A DNA stretch of 12,613 nt from Nocardioides sp. (GCA_025965295.1 JAOPXF010000101.1:1-12613); one strand, 5' to 3'. Shown: positions 1-5,389, counted from the stretch's first letter. Numbers and translations are program-made. Notes: generated by a model from the letters alone, not told the origin.

Positions 1-750
1 GGTGTGCATGCGGAGCCCGAACCGGAGAGGGCGTTCTGGGTCCCGACCCTGCTCGGCCGCGATCTTGCGGACCCACTCGATCTTCTCGGCGACGGCTTCG
101 GGGGCCTCGCCCCAGGTGAGGTAGACGTCGGCGTGCTTGGCCGCGACCGGGCCGGCCGGCCCGGACGAGCCACCGAAGTAGATGTCGGGGAGCGGGTCGA
201 TGCCTCCGCTGACCATCGCGCCCTCGACCTGGAAGTGGTCGCCGTGGAAGTCGAACGGTGCCCGGGACCAGGTGCCGCGGACGACGGCCAGGAACTCCTC
301 GGTACGGGCGTAGCGCTCGGCCTTGGGGGCGGTGTCGCCGAAGCGGGCCTGCTCCTTCGGCTCGCCGCCGGTCACGATGTTGAGCATCAGCCGGCCGTTC
401 GAGATCCGCTGGTAGGCCGCGGCCATCTGCGCCGCGAGCACCGGGTTGACGACCCCCGGACGGAAGGCGACCAGGAACTTGAGCCGAGTGGTCTCCCGCA
501 GCAGCGCCGCGGTCGTCAGCCAGGCGTCCTCGCAGAAGGTGCCGGTGGGTGTGAGCACGCCCTCGAAGCCGAGCTGCTCCGCGGCGCGCGCCACGTCGGC
601 GAGGTAGTCGATGTCGGGCTCGCGGAAGCCGTTGGTGACGGTCTCGCGCAGGCCCGACCGGACCTCGTGCGGCACACCCTGACCGGATCCCACCAGAGCC
701 CGGCTGTCGCCGGAGGTCGGCAGGAACCAGTGCAGCTTCAGGGACGCCAC
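1..750 (-). CDS. ssuD: FMNH2-dependent alkanesulfonate monooxygenase, partial
   Basis: This is a cytoplasmic luciferase-like flavin monooxygenase that cleaves the C-S bond of alkanesulfonates, releasing sulfite and an aldehyde, using FMNH2 supplied by a separate reductase. The visible 250 residues begin VASLKLHWFLPTSGD and contain the family signature TGTFCEDAW around Cys73, which aligns with the active-site-region Cys54 of E. coli SsuD. They also contain LKFLVAFRPG, a SNGRLMLNIVTG segment, DIYFGGSSG and VYLTWGEAPE. The family is about 380 residues, so roughly the last third lies beyond the left edge. The start is a GTG one base after the ssuA stop (TGA-C-GTG), so translation is probably coupled to ssuA. 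About 19 extra residues precede the Cys motif compared with the E. coli protein. A related sulfonate or sulfone monooxygenase is possible, but the adjacent sulfonate transporter supports SsuD. No ssuE reductase is in view. Confidence 0.9.
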   Translation of the reverse strand, partial: MASLKLHWFLPTSGDSRALVGSGQGVPHEVRSGLRETVTNGFREPDIDYLADVARAAEQLGFEGVLTPTGTFCEDAWLTTAALLRETTRLKFLVAFRPGVVNPVLAAQMAAAYQRISNGRLMLNIVTGGEPKEQARFGDTAPKAERYARTEEFLAVVRGTWSRAPFDFHGDHFQVEGAMVSGGIDPLPDIYFGGSSGPAGPVAAKHADVYLTWGEAPEAVAEKIEWVRKIAAEQGRDPERPLRFGLRMHT

Positions 751-751
751 G

Positions 752-1798
752 TCAGCTCGCCCCCGCCTTGTCGGCCTGCTCGGAGATGTAGTCGTTGAAC
801 TCGTCGGTGAAGTAGTCCGAGACGTCCACGGTCCCGGGCAGCAGGTCGTTGTCGCTGAAGGCGTCGGCCATCGCCTGCTCCGAGTCGATCACGGACTGGT
901 CGATGGGTACGACGGTGACCGGGCGCTGCTTGGCCGCCGCGAGCGTGATCTCGGGAGAGAGACCCGTCTGCTCGGCCCAGACCTTCGACCACTCGTCCTG
1001 GTTCTCACCGGCCCAGATCTGGGCCTGCGTGATGCGCCCGAGGTAGTCCTGGAGCGCGGCCTTCGTGGCCTTGTCCTCCAGCGCGGCGTCGGACGCGACC
1101 TGGAAGTTGTAGCCGTTCATGAGCTTCTTGCCGTCCGCCAGCACCCGGGCGCCCTCGTCGACGACCGCCTGGGAGGTGAACGGGTCCCACACCGCCCAGG
1201 CATCGAGGTGCCCGGAGGTGAAGGCCGCGAGCGCATCGGCCGGCTGGAGGTTCTGGACGTTGACGTCGGCGTACTCCAGGCCGGCGTGGTCGAGCTGGGC
1301 GAGCAGGTTGTAGTTGGCCGAGCTGCCCTCGGCGACACCTACGTCCTTGCCCTTCAGGTCCGCCACGCTCTGGATCGGGGAGTCCTTGGGTACGACGATC
1401 GCGTCGCCGACACCGGTGTAGGTGATGGCCTGGACCATCTTGAAGGTGCCCTTCGATGCCGCCGCGAAGATCGGCGGGGTGTTGCCGACCATGCCGACGT
1501 GGATCGAGCCGGCGTTGAGGGCCTCGAGCATCGGCGGGCCGGAGGTGAACTCCTGCCACTGGATCTTGTAGTCGGTGTCGTCGAGGCCGGCCGCGTGCAG
1601 CAGTGCCTGGGCGCTCGTGCCCTTCTGGTCGCCGACGATCAGGGTCACCTGGGACAGGTCGACGGAGCCGTCGTCCTTGACGGCGTCCTCGTTGCCGGTC
1701 GCCGAGCCGCCGCAGCCGGCGAGGAGGAGGGCGGCGGTCACGAGACCGACGGCGCCCGTCAGCAGGGTCGATCGGCGTCGGATGCGGTGCGTGGTCAT
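752..1798 (-). CDS. ssuA: Aliphatic sulfonate ABC transporter, substrate-binding lipoprotein
   Basis: This is the extracytoplasmic binding protein of a sulfonate importer, predicted to be anchored to the outer face of the membrane by a lipid and to deliver substrate to SsuC. The 348 residues start with an Arg-rich n-region (HRIRRRST), a hydrophobic core and a lipobox LLAGC, with Cys29 the predicted lipidated residue. The mature part has the SsuA/NMT1-like fold signatures: ALNAGSIHVGMVGNTPP, IVVPKDSPIQSVADLKGK, VGVAEGSSANYNLL and HLDAWAVWDPFTSQAV. The ATG overlaps the ssuB stop as ATGA. A longer reading starting further upstream inside ssuB is possible, but it would bury the signal peptide, so I reject it. 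The related taurine and nitrate-type binding proteins are alternatives. The SsuD partner favours alkanesulfonates. Confidence 0.92.
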   Translation of the reverse strand: MTTHRIRRRSTLLTGAVGLVTAALLLAGCGGSATGNEDAVKDDGSVDLSQVTLIVGDQKGTSAQALLHAAGLDDTDYKIQWQEFTSGPPMLEALNAGSIHVGMVGNTPPIFAAASKGTFKMVQAITYTGVGDAIVVPKDSPIQSVADLKGKDVGVAEGSSANYNLLAQLDHAGLEYADVNVQNLQPADALAAFTSGHLDAWAVWDPFTSQAVVDEGARVLADGKKLMNGYNFQVASDAALEDKATKAALQDYLGRITQAQIWAGENQDEWSKVWAEQTGLSPEITLAAAKQRPVTVVPIDQSVIDSEQAMADAFSDNDLLPGTVDVSDYFTDEFNDYISEQADKAGAS

Positions 1799-2607
1799 GC
1801 TGCTCCTTGGTTCGCCAGGGGGTTGCGCTTGGGGTTGGGAGGGGTGGGCTTCACGCCGAGTGCCGTGAGGATCTCCGCACGGGTGCTCGCGATCTCGGGC
1901 TGGGAGGGCGCCCGGTCGGACCGGGGGAGCGCGATGTCCCAGCTGTGCGCGAGCCTTCCCTCGTCCAGGACCACGAGGCGATCGGCCAGTGCCAGGGCCT
2001 CGTCGACGTCGTGGGTGACGAGCAGGACGGCCATCGAGTGGCGCCGCCACAGCTCGATGACGAGCTGGTGCATCTCGATCCGGGTCAGGGCGTCGAGGGC
2101 GCTGAACGGTTCGTCGAGCAGCAGCAGGGAGGGGTTGCTGACCAGGGCCCGGGCGAGCGACACCCGCTGGGCCTGGCCGCCGGACAGCTCGAGCGGCCAG
2201 GCGCCCAGCTTGTCGGTCAGGCCGACCTCACCCAGCGTCTGCTCGGCCAGCTCGAGGCGCTGGCCCCGCTCGGGGGTGTTCAGCAGCGCCAGGGCGACGT
2301 TCTCGTGGACGCGTCGCCAGGGCAGCAGACGCGGCTCCTGGAAGGCGACCGACGTGCGGCCGTTGACCTGGACCTCACCGACCGGGACCTTGTCGAGCCG
2401 GGCCAGGCTGCGCAGCAGCGTGGACTTGCCGCAGCCGCTGCGGCCGAGCAGGGCGACGAACTCGCCCGGGCGGACGTCGAGGTCGATCGAGCGCAGCACC
2501 TGGGTGCTGCCGAAGGACCGGCTGTGGGAGCGCACCCGGGCGACGAGGTCCGGCGCCGTGACCGGCTCCTGTCGCTCGGTGGCGGGGGAGGACTTCAGGA
2601 ACGCCAT
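1795..2607 (-). CDS. ssuB: Aliphatic sulfonate ABC transporter, ATP-binding protein
   Basis: This is the cytoplasmic ATPase that powers sulfonate uptake through SsuC. The protein is 270 residues. In order it shows Walker A GRSGCGKST (Lys61), Q-loop FQEPRLLPW (Gln90), ABC signature LSGGQAQRVSLARAL (142-155), Walker B LLLLDEPFSALD (Asp165/Glu166) and the switch histidine in VTHDVDEA (His199). The FQEPRLLPW stretch is typical of the nitrate/sulfonate/taurine ATPase group. I chose the ATG at 2607 because the reading frame upstream is the shadow of ssuC. That ATG lies 13 nt inside ssuC and follows a purine-rich GAAGGG. The C-terminus carries about 45 residues after the core, ending in a Pro/Asn-rich tail, as is common in SsuB homologues. 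The stop overlaps the ssuA start by 4 nt. Confidence 0.93.
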   Translation of the reverse strand: MAFLKSSPATERQEPVTAPDLVARVRSHSRSFGSTQVLRSIDLDVRPGEFVALLGRSGCGKSTLLRSLARLDKVPVGEVQVNGRTSVAFQEPRLLPWRRVHENVALALLNTPERGQRLELAEQTLGEVGLTDKLGAWPLELSGGQAQRVSLARALVSNPSLLLLDEPFSALDALTRIEMHQLVIELWRRHSMAVLLVTHDVDEALALADRLVVLDEGRLAHSWDIALPRSDRAPSQPEIASTRAEILTALGVKPTPPNPKRNPLANQGAA

Positions 2608-3425
2608 GCGAGGGCCCTTCGTTCGAGGTGGCGGACGACGGCATCGGTGGCCAGGCCGAGGATGCTGTAGACGGCGAGACCGACGACGATCACGTCGGTC
2701 TGCATGAAGTCGCGGGCGTGGTTGATCATGTAGCCGAGCCCGGAGTGGGCGCTGATGGTCTCCGCGACGATCAGGGTGAGCCAGGCGATGCCGAGGCTCT
2801 GGCGCAGCCCGACCAGGGCCTGGGGCAGGGCGCCCGGGACGACCACGTGGCGGATCCGCTGGCTCCAGGTGAGGTTCATCGACCGGGCGGCCTCGATGGT
2901 CTTGCGGTCGATGCCCCAGATGCCGGCCAGCGTGTTCAGGTAGAGGGGGAACGTCACGCCCATCGCGATGAGGGCGAGCTTGGGCGTCTCGCCGATCCCC
3001 ATCCAGATGATGAAGAGCGGGATCAGGCCCAGGTGGGGAAGCGTGCGCAGCATCTGCATCGGCGGGTCGATGGCCAGCTCGCCGATCCGGCTGAGTCCGG
3101 CCACCACGGCCAGCACGAGCCCGACCGTGGCCCCGATCGCGAACCCGATGGCCACCCGCTGCACCGAGACCAGGGTCTGGGCGCCGAGGGTGCCGTCGCG
3201 GACCAGGTCCACGGCGGTCGCGAAGATCTGGGAGGGCGACGCGATCATCCGCTCGTCGATGACGCCCGCGCTGCTCAGCAGCTGCCAGACGGCGATGATC
3301 ACGACCGGGGAGACCCATCGGGCCAGGTGCCGCAGGGGCTTGCGCCTGGCGGCACGTTGCTGGAGCTGGGGCGGCGTCTGCTGCAGACGACCGGCCAGCT
3401 GCGCGGTTGTGAGGTCGAGGCTCAT
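2595..3425 (-). CDS. ssuC: Aliphatic sulfonate ABC transporter, permease
   Basis: This is the integral membrane subunit that forms the sulfonate translocation path; two copies are expected per transporter. The 276-residue protein has a hydrophilic N-terminus of about 30 residues, then roughly six hydrophobic segments: near 38-55 (SPVVIIAVWQLLSSAGV), 93-112 (AIGATVGLVLAVVAG), two around 130-165, one near LGIAWLTLIVAE, and a last one near VIVVGLAVYSILG. The cytoplasmic EAA loop that contacts the ATPase is clear: EAARSMNLTWSQRIRHVVVP followed by GALPQALVGLRQSLG. It is the first gene of the operon. No Shine-Dalgarno sequence precedes the ATG, so a leaderless or near-leaderless transcript is possible. 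Its end overlaps ssuB. Confidence 0.93.
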   Translation of the reverse strand: MSLDLTTAQLAGRLQQTPPQLQQRAARRKPLRHLARWVSPVVIIAVWQLLSSAGVIDERMIASPSQIFATAVDLVRDGTLGAQTLVSVQRVAIGFAIGATVGLVLAVVAGLSRIGELAIDPPMQMLRTLPHLGLIPLFIIWMGIGETPKLALIAMGVTFPLYLNTLAGIWGIDRKTIEAARSMNLTWSQRIRHVVVPGALPQALVGLRQSLGIAWLTLIVAETISAHSGLGYMINHARDFMQTDVIVVGLAVYSILGLATDAVVRHLERRALAWRS

Positions 3426-3428
3426 GGG

Positions 3429-3462
3429 ACGTATGTCTACGTACTTAAATCACTTAAATCAA
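3429..3462 (-). promoter_or_regulatory. Candidate ssuC promoter with embedded inverted repeat
   Basis: Read on the minus strand, a possible -35 TTGATT (3462-3457) and a weak -10 TAGACA (3439-3434) are separated by 17 nt. Transcription would then start about 2 nt before the ssuC ATG, which agrees with the absence of a ribosome binding site. The -10 lies inside an inverted repeat, ACGTA (3429-3433) and TACGT (3438-3442) with a 4-nt spacer. A repressor bound there would block the promoter. The -10 match is only three of six bases, so this is a candidate. Confidence 0.35.
3443..3460. repeat. Perfect tandem 9-bp repeat upstream of ssuC
   Basis: The sequence ACTTAAATC occurs twice head to tail (3443-3451 and 3452-3460). 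It forms the most AT-rich patch of the window and lies between the candidate -35 and -10 of the ssu operon. It could be a pair of activator or repressor half-sites about one helical turn apart, or simply the AT-rich promoter spacer. Confidence 0.6.
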
Positions 3463-3478
3463 GTTGAACACTCGACTT

Positions 3479-3497
3479 TGACCCGTGAAGTGGGTCA
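3479..3497. promoter_or_regulatory. Palindromic candidate operator in the divergent region
   Basis: TGACCC (3479-3484) and GGGTCA (3492-3497) form a perfect 6-bp dyad with a 7-bp spacer, between the divergent ssuC and SseB-family genes. The arrangement resembles a dimeric regulator site. It is not a plausible terminator because no T-run follows on either strand and no gene ends here. No regulator gene is present in the window, so the binder is unknown. Confidence 0.4.
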
Positions 3498-3513
3498 CGA
3501 GGCAGGTTCCGGG

Positions 3514-3519
3514 GACAAT
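3514..3519 (+). promoter_or_regulatory. Candidate -10 box of a leaderless SseB-family gene
   Basis: GACAAT ends six bases before the GTG start at 3526, the spacing expected when transcription begins at the start codon itself. It matches four of six bases of the -10 consensus. No convincing -35 is visible, which is common in actinobacteria. Confidence 0.4.
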
Positions 3520-3525
3520 GGACGC

Positions 3526-4041
3526 GTGGACGCGAACCCGCCGAGGCAGCTGCTGGACTCCGGCTTCGGAGACGACACCGGCGCCGTCGCCGCAGAGGTG
3601 ACGGACGCGCTGGCGTCGTACGCCGCCGACCCGGCCGCGGGCTACGCCGCCCTGCTGGCCGCGCTCCAGGAGGCACGCCTGCTGGTGCCGGTCGTGGCCG
3701 TGCTCGGCGAGATCGAGCACGACGAGGCCGGGCTGGCCCGCGACAAGAGCAGCGACATGGCCGCGGTGCTGCTCACCGGCGCCGACGGACGGCTGGCGCT
3801 GCTCGCCTTCACGGGCGCCGAGGCGATGCGCCGGTGGGACCCGCAGGCCCGCCCGGTGCCGGTGCCCACGCGGCAGGCGGCGCAGGCGGCCCTCCAGGAC
3901 GCGGCGGCGGCGCTGCTCGTCGACGTGGCCGGGCCGACGACCGTCGTGGTCGAGGGCGAGGACCTCGCGGGCCTCGCCGCCGGCTGGACCCTCGCGCGCG
4001 TGGGGGAGCGGACGGCCTGGATTGGGCCCGGCCCGGAATGA
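3526..4041 (+). CDS. SseB-family protein (single N-terminal domain)
   Basis: A 171-residue soluble protein that I assign to the SseB N-terminal domain family. The features are the N-terminal stretch ending ALQEARLLVPVVA, then an acidic DKSSDMAAVLLTGADGRLAL segment, FTGAEAMRRWDP, PVPVPTRQAAQAAL and a C-terminal TVVVEGEDLAGLAAGW. Enterobacterial SseB is longer and has a second domain that is missing here, and the biochemical role of the stand-alone actinobacterial form is not established. The start is GTG 3526, six bases after a -10-like GACAAT. An in-frame GTG at 3490 is an alternative, but it sits inside the palindrome at 3479-3497. There is no signal peptide or membrane segment. It is divergent from ssuC and immediately upstream of the infC promoter. 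Position next to the translation operon may be only positional. Confidence 0.75.
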   Translation: MDANPPRQLLDSGFGDDTGAVAAEVTDALASYAADPAAGYAALLAALQEARLLVPVVAVLGEIEHDEAGLARDKSSDMAAVLLTGADGRLALLAFTGAEAMRRWDPQARPVPVPTRQAAQAALQDAAAALLVDVAGPTTVVVEGEDLAGLAAGWTLARVGERTAWIGPGPE

Positions 4042-4051
4042 TCCGCTAGCA
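4022..4051 (+). promoter_or_regulatory. Candidate promoter of the infC-rpmI-rplT operon
   Basis: A TAGCAT -10 box (4046-4051) lies 18 nt downstream of TTGGGC (4022-4027), which matches the first three bases of a -35. The -35 falls in the last codons of the SseB-family gene. The predicted start, near 4057-4059, would give a leader of about 290 nt whose first strong structure begins at 4065. That placement supports the assignment. Confidence 0.45.
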
Positions 4052-4064
4052 TCACGTGTTGACC

Positions 4065-4102
4065 GATCAGTCCCAACCGTGCCCGCACGGCCAGGACCGA
4101 TC
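4065..4102 (+). other. 5' stem-loop of the infC leader
   Basis: An outer stem GATCAGTCC (4065-4073) pairs with GGACCGATC (4094-4102) with one central mismatch. It encloses a perfect inner pair, CCGTGC (4077-4082) with GCACGG (4085-4090). The octamer GACCGATC occurs at 4061-4068 and again at 4095-4102, flanking the inner hairpin. The structure sits just after the predicted transcription start and directly before antiterminator segment A, where it could serve as a protein-binding or stabilising element. Confidence 0.6.
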
Positions 4103-4249
4103 TGACAAGCGGAGGCAAGCTCGACCCGCCCCCCACCCGCATCGACCGAACCAGGTCGTCGGGTCCGGTCACGAAGGCTTCGCCCTCGGCTGCCCGCCGT
4201 GAGCGTCCGCCCTCGGTGATGCACCTCCCCCGGGAGACGTGTCGCGACT

Positions 4250-4288
4250 GGCTTCCGCTTGTGACAAGCGGAAGCCTTTGTTGATTTT
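4250..4288 (+). terminator. Intrinsic terminator inside the infC leader
   Basis: The left arm GGCTTCCGCTTG (4250-4261) and right arm CAAGCGGAAGCC (4265-4276) form a perfect 12-bp stem with a TGA triloop. They are followed immediately by the T-rich stretch TTTGTTGATTTT (4277-4288). It lies 60 nt before the infC Shine-Dalgarno sequence and after no open gene, so it is best read as a conditional terminator. The left arm can alternatively pair with 4105-4116 over 12 positions, including one G-U pair. Confidence 0.8.
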
Positions 4289-4311
4289 CCGCATCCGTGA
4301 TGCGGATGCGC
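4289..4311 (+). other. Two-register hairpin between terminator and infC start
   Basis: CCGCATC (4289-4295) pairs with GATGCGG (4299-4305) in one register. CGCATCC (4290-4296) pairs with GGATGCG (4304-4310) in the other. Both are 7-bp perfect stems and are mutually exclusive. No T-run follows, so it is not a terminator. It may separate the terminator from the ribosome binding region. Confidence 0.5.
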
Positions 4312-4339
4312 GACAGAGACCTCCGGACACATTTCCATC

Positions 4340-4345
4340 AGGAGG
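4340..4345 (+). promoter_or_regulatory. infC Shine-Dalgarno sequence deciding an ATC start
   Basis: AGGAGG is a full Shine-Dalgarno match placed four bases before ATC at 4350. No ATG, GTG or TTG lies between it and the conserved IF3 N-terminus STELRIND. CCTCC at 4320-4324 can pair with GGAGG 4341-4345 across a 16-nt loop, so the site may be partly masked. Confidence 0.75.
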
Positions 4346-4349
4346 ACAC

Positions 4350-5033
4350 ATCAGCACCGAGCTTCGAATCAACGACCGGATCCGGGTTTCCGAAGTCCGC
4401 CTCGTTGGCCCCAGTGGCGAGACCGTCGGCATCGTTCCCACCGCCGACGCGCTGCGCCTTGCGCAAGAGGCCGACCTCGACCTCGTCGAGATCGCCCCGA
4501 TGGCGCGCCCGCCGGTCTGCAAGCTCATGGACTACGGCAAGTTCAAGTACGAGAACGCCCAGAAGGCTCGCGAGGCCCGTCGGAACCAGACGAACGTCAT
4601 CATCAAGGAGATGAAGCTTCGTCCGAAGATCGACGCCCACGACTACGAGACCAAGAAGGGCCACGTCGTGCGGTTCCTGCGCGCCGGGGACAAGGTCAAG
4701 ATCACGATCATGTTCCGTGGTCGCGAGCAGCACCGCCCCGAGCTGGGCTACCGGCTGCTGCAGCGCCTGGCCGAGGACGTCACGGAGCTGGGCTTCGTCG
4801 AGTCGTCGCCCAAGCAGGACGGCCGCAACATGGTCATGGTGCTCGGCCCGCACAAGAAGAAGGCCGACGCCAAGGTCGACATGTTGGCCGAGAAGGAGAG
4901 CAGGGCCGCCGAGCGTGCCGCGCACGAGGCCGACGAGCGCGCCGAGCGCGACGCCGCCCACGCTGCCGGACCCGTGGCCCAGAAGAAGGAGCGGGGTCGC
5001 TCCGAGAACCTCGATCCCGAGATCGAAGCCTGA
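4350..5033 (+). CDS. infC: Translation initiation factor IF-3
   Basis: IF-3 binds the 30S subunit, keeps it apart from the 50S and checks the start codon and initiator tRNA. Taken from ATC 4350 the protein is 227 residues: the N-terminal domain beginning STELRINDRIRV, the linker region RPPVCKLMDYGKFKYE, and the C-terminal domain with KEMKLRPKIDAHDYETKKGH, VKITIMFRGREQ and KQDGRNMVMVLGP. About 60 charged, Ala/Glu/Arg-rich residues follow, an extension common in actinobacteria. The start is non-canonical: the only in-frame GTG (4239) would translate the terminator hairpin and has no Shine-Dalgarno sequence. IF-3 rejects non-AUG starts, so an ATC start would allow self-repression, as known for the AUU start of E. 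coli infC. It is first in the infC-rpmI-rplT operon. Confidence 0.95.
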   Translation: MSTELRINDRIRVSEVRLVGPSGETVGIVPTADALRLAQEADLDLVEIAPMARPPVCKLMDYGKFKYENAQKAREARRNQTNVIIKEMKLRPKIDAHDYETKKGHVVRFLRAGDKVKITIMFRGREQHRPELGYRLLQRLAEDVTELGFVESSPKQDGRNMVMVLGPHKKKADAKVDMLAEKESRAAERAAHEADERAERDAAHAAGPVAQKKERGRSENLDPEIEA

Positions 5034-5045
5034 CCCATCCGACGT

Positions 5046-5095
5046 CGGTGGCCGTGACCACCGCCCACGCCGTGGTCGAGCCCTGTCGAGACCAC
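5046..5095. repeat. Two palindromes in the infC-rpmI spacer
   Basis: CGGTGG (5046-5051) and CCACCG (5058-5063) form one dyad. A second, imperfect palindrome spans 5072-5095 with GTGGTC at one end and GACCAC at the other, around a GAGCCCTGTCGA core. From memory, the second resembles a short palindromic element often seen in intergenic DNA of Nocardioides-type genomes. Only one copy is in this window, so I cannot confirm dispersal here. In the mRNA it would be a hairpin upstream of the rpmI ribosome binding site. Confidence 0.5.
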
Positions 5096-5118
5096 AGCAC
5101 CAAGAAGAGGGAGAGAAG

Positions 5119-5313
5119 ATGCCGAAGAACAAGCCGCACTCCGGTGCCAGCAAGCGCTTCCGTGTGACCGGTACGGGCAAGATCCTCCGCGAGAAGGCCG
5201 GCAAGCGGCACAACCTGGAGAAGAAGCCCTCGAAGGTCACCCGTCGCCTGACCGGCACCGTCGAGGTCGCCAAGGCCGACGTGCCCCGCGCCAAGAAGCT
5301 TCTCGGTCGCTGA
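5119..5313 (+). CDS. rpmI: 50S ribosomal protein L35 (bL35)
   Basis: A 64-residue, very basic protein of the large ribosomal subunit, full length for the family. It begins MPKNKPHSGASKRFRVTGTG and continues KAGKRHNLEKKPSKVTRRL, the standard bL35 pattern, ending AKKLLGR. A purine-rich AGAGGGAGAG sits just before the ATG. It lies 85 bp after infC and 76 bp before rplT on the same strand, which is the classical IF3-L35-L20 operon. Expression is probably governed mainly by the infC leader, with possible fine control from the hairpins in the two spacers. Confidence 0.97.
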   Translation: MPKNKPHSGASKRFRVTGTGKILREKAGKRHNLEKKPSKVTRRLTGTVEVAKADVPRAKKLLGR

Positions 5314-5389
5314 CCGAGCCCCACCCATCGGTGGTCGGCGCACTCGTGGTTGGCCGACGACGTAACAAGATCTTGAAGGAGTAACAGTC

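Larger units (their letters stand above)
4058..4349 (+). promoter_or_regulatory. infC operon leader RNA, candidate transcription attenuator
   Basis: This roughly 290-nt region carries no recognisable protein gene but is rich in RNA structure. From 5' to 3' it holds a stem-loop (4065-4102), a free segment A with TGACAAGCGGAGGC (4103-4116), a small hairpin (4143-4147 with 4154-4158), a terminator hairpin (4250-4276), a further hairpin (4289-4305) and the Shine-Dalgarno sequence. Segment A nearly repeats the terminator's right arm, at 13 of 14 bases, so it can pair with the left arm and prevent the terminator from forming. Attenuated leaders controlled by ribosomal protein L20 are known for the equivalent operon in Bacillus, and IF3 and L20 control exists in E. 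coli. The ligand here is an inference; bL20, encoded downstream, is the first guess. Confidence 0.7.

Noticed and set aside
4..798. A 264-codon plus-strand frame over ssuD
   Set aside because: The opposite strand encodes unmistakable SsuD motifs, and this frame has only shadow-type composition.
1799..2050. Longer SsuA starting upstream within ssuB
   Set aside because: It would place about 84 Arg/Pro-rich shadow residues before a clear lipoprotein signal peptide. The ATGA overlap at 1795-1798 is the natural start.
1208..2707. A 499-codon plus-strand frame over ssuA/ssuB
   Set aside because: Antisense to intact ABC transporter genes, with no recognisable domains.
3479..3497. The TGACCC/GGGTCA dyad as a terminator
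   Set aside because: Six base pairs, no T-run and no gene ending nearby; an operator is more plausible.
4239..4349. N-terminally extended IF-3 from GTG 4239
   Set aside because: It would translate the terminator hairpin and T-tract, has no Shine-Dalgarno sequence, and the extra residues look unlike IF-3.
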